Assembly: GCA_003118195.1 (NCBI GenBank)
Contig: BEXV01000277.1
Coordinates: forward strand, 24,325 to 38,369
Source of the DNA: Hemicentrotus pulcherrimus
Taxonomy: Eukaryota > Echinodermata > Echinoidea > Camarodonta > Strongylocentrotidae
Reading direction: 5' to 3'
Length of the DNA stretch: 14,045 bases
Shown here: positions 1 to 7,000 of the stretch, one piece after another
Layout of the letters: the number at the start of each line of letters is the position of its first letter
Position numbering within the stretch: the stretch's first letter is position 1
Program-made: the position numbers and the translations under genes
The notes under the pieces: model-generated
The model's database searches: none
What the model saw: the letters and a program-made list of their open reading frames with translations, nothing else
Told to the model about the DNA's origin: nothing

Positions 1-93
1 CCGTTAGGTAGGTATATATCACAACTACATATTCTGAAATTTTCAGGGTCGCAGCTACCATTGTACGACCGTATGCGCTATTTGAAATTTGTC

Positions 94-122
94 AAAATTT
101 ATCGGGAGTACCGATAAATTTT
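94..122. repeat. Perfect 12-bp inverted repeat with 5-base loop
   Basis: The arms aaaatttatcgg (94-105) and ccgataaatttt (111-122) pair perfectly around gagta. The rest of 1-299 is AT-rich intron in which I see no exon or RNA gene. Confidence 0.8.
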
Positions 123-299
123 TATTTTCATTTTTTCTCGAAAGCAGAAGTGTTTTAGGGGCTATTTTTTTTAGTGCTTACAGGAGCCACAGGGGCATCC
201 AAACATATTAAAATTGTAAAGAATCATTATCCACTAAATTTTCAAAATTTCCCAAAACTTTGCATTACCTTTAAGCCTCCACCCATCGAAGGTGGTACA

Positions 300-730
300 G
301 GAGGTATCATGTTTTTGTGTTGTCTGTCCCTCTATCCATCCAACCATTCCGCTTTTTCGATATTTGCAATATCTCAAGATTTGAACCACAAAAGTACTGT
401 AGTGCAGTGTGAAAAAAAGAAAAAACAGGACCTGTAATGTACCCTTGTCGGAGGCAATATGTTTTTGTGTTGTCCGTCTATCCTTCCCGCTTTTTTGTTA
501 TTTACAATTACTCAAGATTTGAAGGACAAAAGTACTGTAGTGCAGTGTGAAGAAGAAAAAAAAAAACAGGACCTGAAAATAATGTACCCTTGCCGGAGGC
601 ATTATGTTTTTTGTTGTCCGTCCGTCCATCTTACCCGCTTTTTCTTTAATTGCAAAATATCAAGATTTGAAGGACATAATTAATGTGGTGCAGTGTGAAA
701 AACACACCAGGACCTACAATGTACCCTTGG
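300..730 (+). repeat. Three-copy tandem repeat, unit about 136-150 bp
   Basis: The copies run about 300-449, 450-594 and 595-730. Each begins ggaggnnntatg-like, followed by ttttgtgttgtc, a gtccgtcc/atcc-rich stretch, ctcaagatttgaa, gtgcagtgtgaa, an A-rich part, caggacct and gtaccctt. The copies differ by substitutions and small indels, so the array is not new. Apparent reading frames here (174-437, 459-683, and the 5' part of the frame running into 760) are products of the repeat and not genes. The array ends about 30 bp before the exon at 760. Confidence 0.85.
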
Positions 731-759
731 GGATTCTTTCATACATGTATGTGTTTCAG

Positions 760-1017
760 GTGAGCGTGTTCAGCCGACTAAGTCTGCGTATCCTCATCAC
801 TGCCGGTAGAGAAGTGCTATCCAATCACATCCGCAAACTCAAGACATCATCTTCGACGTCATCATCGGCATCATCATCGACAGCAACCTCTTTGACCACT
901 GCCAAGGGTTCCTCATCGGGCTACCTCAACAGTGGCCTGGTCAACTATGAGTCCATTGTGGGTCTTGAGGCACACTGGTTCAATCACTCACACCAAGAAC
1001 TCATACAATATGCTGTG
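760..1017 (+). CDS. SMYD4: SMYD4-like exon a (SET domain, middle part)
   Basis: 86 codons, phase 0 at both ends. The acceptor is tgtttcag at 752-759 and the donor is gtaaga at 1018. The peptide opens V-S-V-F-S-R-L-S-L-R and ends in Y-E-S-I-V-G-L-E-A-H-W-F-N-H. The latter resembles the segment of SMYD4 between the MYND finger and the second half of SET. Between them, at 844-918, is a Ser/Thr-rich low-complexity stretch coded mostly by tca/tcg/agc triplets; it is probably a surface loop. The reading frame is open upstream of 760, but that part belongs to a tandem repeat, so 760 is the more likely exon start. Confidence 0.85.
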
Positions 1018-4000
1018 GTAAGAATTTTGTTTAAGCTTGACATATCATTACAGTTGGGCAGTTTGAGCACTTGACTGTAGATTGCAAAGGTCATGGACTT
1101 GAGCCCTGACAGGATACCAATGTCCTTAGGCAAGGCATCAATCTACACTTGCCACTCTTTATCCAGGGGGTGTTTCACAAAGACTAAGATCGACTTCAAG
1201 GCCGTTCATTCCAAAAGTTGCTTTCACCATTGGTCTCTCAATTATGATCTTTAGATAATATTTTTTCTTACAATAATGAACTATCAAAAATATGTAGATT
1301 TGTGACCGATTGGTGCGTACCTTGAGAAACCAAAGACAGTAAATGATGAGAGAAAGTAGTGGAATGAACAGCCTGCCATAGTTAAGTCCAATTTAATGTT
1401 GATCTTAGTCTTTCTTTCTCTCTCTCTTCCTCTCTCTCCATGTAACAGACCTCCATCTTACTTGCAAAGTGCTTCTACCCGGAACTTGTCTTACCCAAAA
1501 CTTGTGAAGCACTCTCGGAAGAGAAGCTCGTAACGGAGATTGCATCCCTTCTTCTGCTTCACACCAGACAACTGAAATCAAACTCCCATGCCATCACTGA
1601 GGTACGTACAAGTGAGGAAGAAAACAGAGCAGGAAAGTCGGCAGGTGGTACAGTAGAGGAGATTTCGCAGTTTCGCGTAGCAACGGCTGTCTACCCTACA
1701 GTGAGCATGATGAACCATGCCTGTATACCTAATATCATCCCCAGGTGAGTGAACAAGGGCCATTCTTGGTCATCTGCATGACCAGAATTGCATAAAATTG
1801 TTAAAGGGATCCGGTAACTTTGTCTCAGATGCTGAAACAAAATTCTGGATTTAGCTCATGATACAATAATTATAAACCTTTAGGTCAGTCAGGAACCCCA
1901 TGAATTTTACAAGCCGATCGCCTGTCTGATTATCAAGATATTTATGATTGGAATTACAAATTTTGAAAACCGTTCGCCTGACGGTTTTCATAACACTACA
2001 GTCTATTGGGGAAAACGAGTATGGTAAAACCGGTCACTCAAAGATTTTTACTTTTTTGAGGCACTTCTTGATCATTTTGAAGCGCGATTTTTTTTAGGGC
2101 TTCAATATTTCACCATATCACAGACACTGATAACAGGTGGGGTCGTGTATCTCAGATTTAACATTGTTAAACGATCCCTTTAAATCTTTACTGCCCACTG
2201 CACAAACCAGCAGAGTCACATGGTTTTACTTTTTATTTAGATCTGAATGAATGCATATTTAATGATTTAAAAAAAAAAAAAAACTTTCTAGAAAGTGTAT
2301 GCATTAATTCACAAACTTTAGAACCATCAAGCAATCTGAAACTTGCATTTGAACAGTTTGATTTTTTATTTTTCTAATTATTTTTTATCCAGCTTTCATC
2401 CCTGGCTACTTGCAAATCAATAACGCCAAAGCAAAACTTGTCACTCGTTACTATTCTATGAAACAGGGCACTAGTCACAGAATGATCGCCCTTTAAACCT
2501 GAAATAGATTAATCTGTTGCATTGATACTTGGACATGATAAAAAGTTAGAGTACCAGTACTGATTTTATAGGACAGTATGATTATCCCTTCATAGATTTC
2601 TTTCTTGTTTTTCTAGTTCAAATCCTTCTTTTGTTTCCCTGTACAATATCTTGTGAGTCAGAGTGCTTCAGTAGACTCCAAGCTTTCAAACAAACATTTT
2701 TCTCAAAAGTAACTTAGCAAGACACATTGTCATCAAGGGCAGTATGCTTCTACAAGTATGGATGTCCATTGCATTGACTGTTTCTGTGTTGCGCGCCCAA
2801 TGAGCTGAGAGAATAACACACCTTTGACGCTAAAATGGAGGCAGGGTCCTTTCATTCTTGCCCTCTCAGTGGGTGTTATGGGGTATCGTTGGATGAGTGG
2901 AGACTGGAGACACTGCCCTCTGTGTGGGGTGCATGTAAGGGAGGAGGACAAAGATTATTGAAGAATAAAACAATGTATAAAAACAGACAGAAACTGGACT
3001 ACAAGTATATGGTGGCTAAAGGGAATGTAGTTTTCTACTACCGTATTTGCCGGTGATAACGCCGCACCCTTGTATAGGCCGCACCCCCGATTATGACCTT
3101 TAAAAAAAAAAAAAAAGAACAAAAAAAAAAAAAAAATTTTTTTGGACGGAGTCAGGATCGAACCTGGATCCACCATGCAGATTGGGGATTGAAGCCGGCG
3201 CCTTAGACCGCGCGACTATCCTGCACCGATGCCTAGGCTCGCAGTTCTTTAGTGATGTATACATTCACATGGATTGAAAACGGCGACTTCGCGTGCTGGA
3301 TGCGTTATACGGCCCCTTATTTTACTTTTGCAATGCATTGGCACGAACTTTGATCAAGATCTATCGGCAGATGTTGTTTTTGGAAGATTATATGCGTCTT
3401 CATGTCAACAATGCAAGGTAAAATTGTCGGTAAGATGTGTGGAAATGTCCTGTTCCATAGTGGTATAGTTATTGTTCCATTCGTAGTCCCATATGTGCAG
3501 ATTTGTGCTGGTTTTGGCTTGATTTTTTTTTTTGTTTTTACTCTGTTGCCGTATATACGCCGCACCCCGACTTTTTGATTTTTTCTCTCCCAAAAATACT
3601 GCGGCGTTTACACCGGCAAATACGTTATGTCCCTTTTGCAGCCAACATCAAATTCTGCAGAACATTGCAGGAATTATGAATATGTCAAGTATGTCCTATC
3701 TGTGAAATTTAAACGTTAGCAGTGTACTAATATTCAAATTATGCAAGGAAACCCGTTTACTTGCTATATAGACTTCAATGTCAGACACTATTGAGTGACT
3801 GACTGTTTTTTTTTCTTCTTTGGTAATAAAATACATAAAATGAGCTGTAAAGGGTACATGAGCATTTGACTACATCAATAACGCACTTCTTGTAATGGCC
3901 AAAATTAAAGTGATTGAATCTTTGCCCAGCATAAAACGTTCAACCAGACTATTACTTACTGGCTCTATAGCTCTAAAGTTAGTTCCACATCTAATAGTCG

Positions 4001-7000
4001 TTATTTTCCAACTTAAAGATATTTTTAAGCTCCCTTTTTTAAAGGAAAGTTCTAAACTAGTATTGTCTGTCAAATGCCGTTGGAATTTAACCTGTTCATT
4101 TCTTGGGCTTGCAAATGGGACATAGTACCTTTAATGAAGTTAGAACTTGTTAACTTCTTAAAAGTATGACATTTGATTTTGTACTTGTTTTCATTGCAGT
4201 TTTAGGAAGGGTATCGTCTATGTTCGAGCAACGAGAGAGATCATGCATGGTGATGAGATACAACATTGCTATGGTAAGCTATGATGAGGATTTAAAGCGT
4301 ATCTCACACATTATTTGCATATTTTTGCAGAAATTTTTGCACAAAGAAATGTTTGCAGATTGTTAAGGACAACATTTAGTTTTATAACAATTACACAACC
4401 GTATACTTTCAAGAATCTGAACAATTCATTAAATTCGCTATCATTTCATAGGCGTGAAAGTTACTAGTCAAGTGTGACAGTATTTCACGTTGATTTTAGG
4501 TCCGCAGGTTGGTCACATGATTACGTCAGATAGGCAGCAGGCCCTCCTCAATCAGTACTGCTTCACTTGCCGTTGCCGGACTTGCACACGCGACCCTGAA
4601 TCTCGCGACAAAATGAAGATGAACGATATGTACCTCAAATGCCCAAAATGCGGCCAGCCATTGAACGCCGTGACATCAGTTTGTGGAACATGTGCAGTTT
4701 GGATTGATGTGGACGTTTTATTAGAGGTAAGCAGTGATATTGTTTTAACAATAGAGAAACACATTGATAAGGAATAAGCACATAACATAAAAGGTCATTG
4801 AACAAAATAAAGATAATTAGCAATAGTGTTTATGTAATTTAGAAACATATTTTGTAGGAATAACAAAAAATTAAACAGAAAATAAAGCAATATATATGTG
4901 ACATTGTTATGGTATTATACTGTTATTTAAAAAAAAACTTCATAATAATTGCAAGCATCTTTATATTTGAAAATAATCTTCAAATAATGTTTATCCCTAT
5001 AGTGGTGATTGAAATTAAATTCCATAAGAAAAAATATATGAGGGAGTTCATGTGCTGAATTCCATTAAAAAATATCTCTGAACTGAAAAATGAAGTGAAT
5101 TAGTCAGATATCAAACTGGAGCTTATGAGCCATAGAATACAGTCATTGCTAATATTTGCTCACAAAGTGTCATGCAGAGGAAAAATAATGGTTTGAAAGC
5201 TTGAATTCAAGAGCAGCAAAACCCAGATTAATCTCACAAAAAACAGAAGATGACTTGATGACGTCAGCATATGTAGAGGCTATAGCCACCGGCTGCTTTT
5301 TCATGAGTGTTTACGTGCTATCTCTTCCTTTTTTTGTTTTAGAGTCTTACATTCAAATATTTGAACAAATTACAAATAATTAGCGAACAGCTCTGTTGTT
5401 TCATTGAATCTTTATTAGTAAATTACTAGGAGCTATAAAATCAATTTAAAATAAACTTATCAGATTCTCTACTAAGTTAATCCGAGTCCAAGGCTATCAT
5501 GAGTTGATTTACGGATGGTAAATATAAGGCAATTGCTGTAGTCCGGACACTCTTTTGCCTTTGGATTTTATAAAAGATGTTGATTAAATGGCACCGACCA
5601 TCATGAAAATTTGTGCTTTATAATAGTGTCAACATAAGTTCAAACAATTTGTGAAATATAACTTGTGAACTTTTTCAAAATCAAATTGCTGTTTTGTCAG
5701 GATACTTACACAACCTGTCGGGACACACATCATCTTGCATTTGAGCACTGTAGTACAGGCGCGGCAAGCCTGCGCCGGTGCAGCCAGCTTGCAAAGACAT
5801 GGTATTATGGTACATGTGTACTCGGGGTATAGATCTAGTCTACTGTTACTAGGATTAACGATTAGCAGACTTTTGAAAACCCTACTATTATGAAATTCTC
5901 TCGCTTTAATGTTCAGGTTTAGGATATAATTGTAGAATTTAAAGCTTTCATAAACTTTCATAAACTCTCTCAAAAAATTACTCACGCACAATTGTCATTT
6001 GCTTGGCTGGCTGGTCGCGACATACAATCAAGCTGGCTGCTCTACACAAGGTGACGTTATCATGACAATGGCTTATTATTTGTCATTTGTTTACCCCCAA
6101 ATTAAGAGGGGGCTGAAAGTGAAATCTTTAACTACTTATTGTTCAATGACAAAATAAAACATAAGTTGTATGTGTATGTGTTTGTATTCTACATCCAAAC
6201 AGCTTTCCATTGATATATAGTTGTATTTTCAAGGTCTTTAACCTAATTGAAATAAAATGATATTACACTAGGTAAATCATTTCTACCGGTATTCTTATAC
6301 TCTTTTATTTTTTTGCAGGAGGAGGAGAATGCTACAGCTACACTCCGTGGATTGGCGAAGATGTTTTCTGCAGCTCTGAACGACAATAAATTAATGAGGG
6401 GTGAGAGATATTAAATAATACATATATCTTGTAAAGAATTTGGTCTATTGCTTTAATGCATAGAGAAACAGTTCTCAAATGGCCTTTGCGAAAGAGTAGA
6501 AATAATCTTATCATACATTTTTACATTGGGCCTGTACATACAGAGTAGAAATAATCTTATCATACACTTTTACATTGGGCCTGTACATACAGAGTAGAAA
6601 TAATCTTATCATACATTTTTACATTGGGCCTGTACATACGGATTGTAAAAAGTTCAATCTGGACCCTCTTATGTCCATAGAATATAAGTAATACTCATTA
6701 TATGCTATATTTTACAAAAAAAATTGTAAAATGTATTTTGTTTGCTTGTGTGTCATGTACAGGTTCATTTAGTACATTTATCAATAAGAAATGTTGTTCA
6801 AGGGAAGAAAAAAATATGGTATTTGTAGACAGGTGGTCTTTCTATACAAGTGGTCTATGAAAGCAGATTCGACCGTACCTCATTAGAAAATAAGTACTGA
6901 AATAATTTTTTCTTTTATCTTACAGAAGTTATATCGAAGACGAAATCCTGCATTGATGTGTTCGACCGTATCCTCATACCTCCTGACATGCAGCTGGCAG

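Larger units (their letters stand above)
1745..4199 (+). other. Intron 2 (2455 bp), rich in mobile-element remains
   Basis: Donor gtgagt at 1745 and acceptor ttttcattgcag at 4199. It holds the TTAA-flanked element (1801-2183), an A-tract (about 2269-2284) and the tRNA-bearing inverted-end element (3042-3624). At 2184-3041 and 3625-4199 I see only AT-rich sequence. Short open frames there, including one at 2835-3056 followed closely by an AATAAA at 2964-2969, show no recognisable protein. Confidence 0.85.

Noticed and set aside
174..683. Open frames of 74-87 codons on the plus strand
   Set aside because: They fall in the tandem repeat array, repeat the same peptide with frame changes, and have no similarity to known proteins.
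4552..4823. Two minus-strand frames opposite exon d
   Set aside because: They are the complement of a well-supported exon with family motifs on the plus strand.
6493..6639. CRISPR-like array
   Set aside because: The 49-bp units are directly adjacent with no unique spacers, in a eukaryotic intron; it is a simple tandem repeat.
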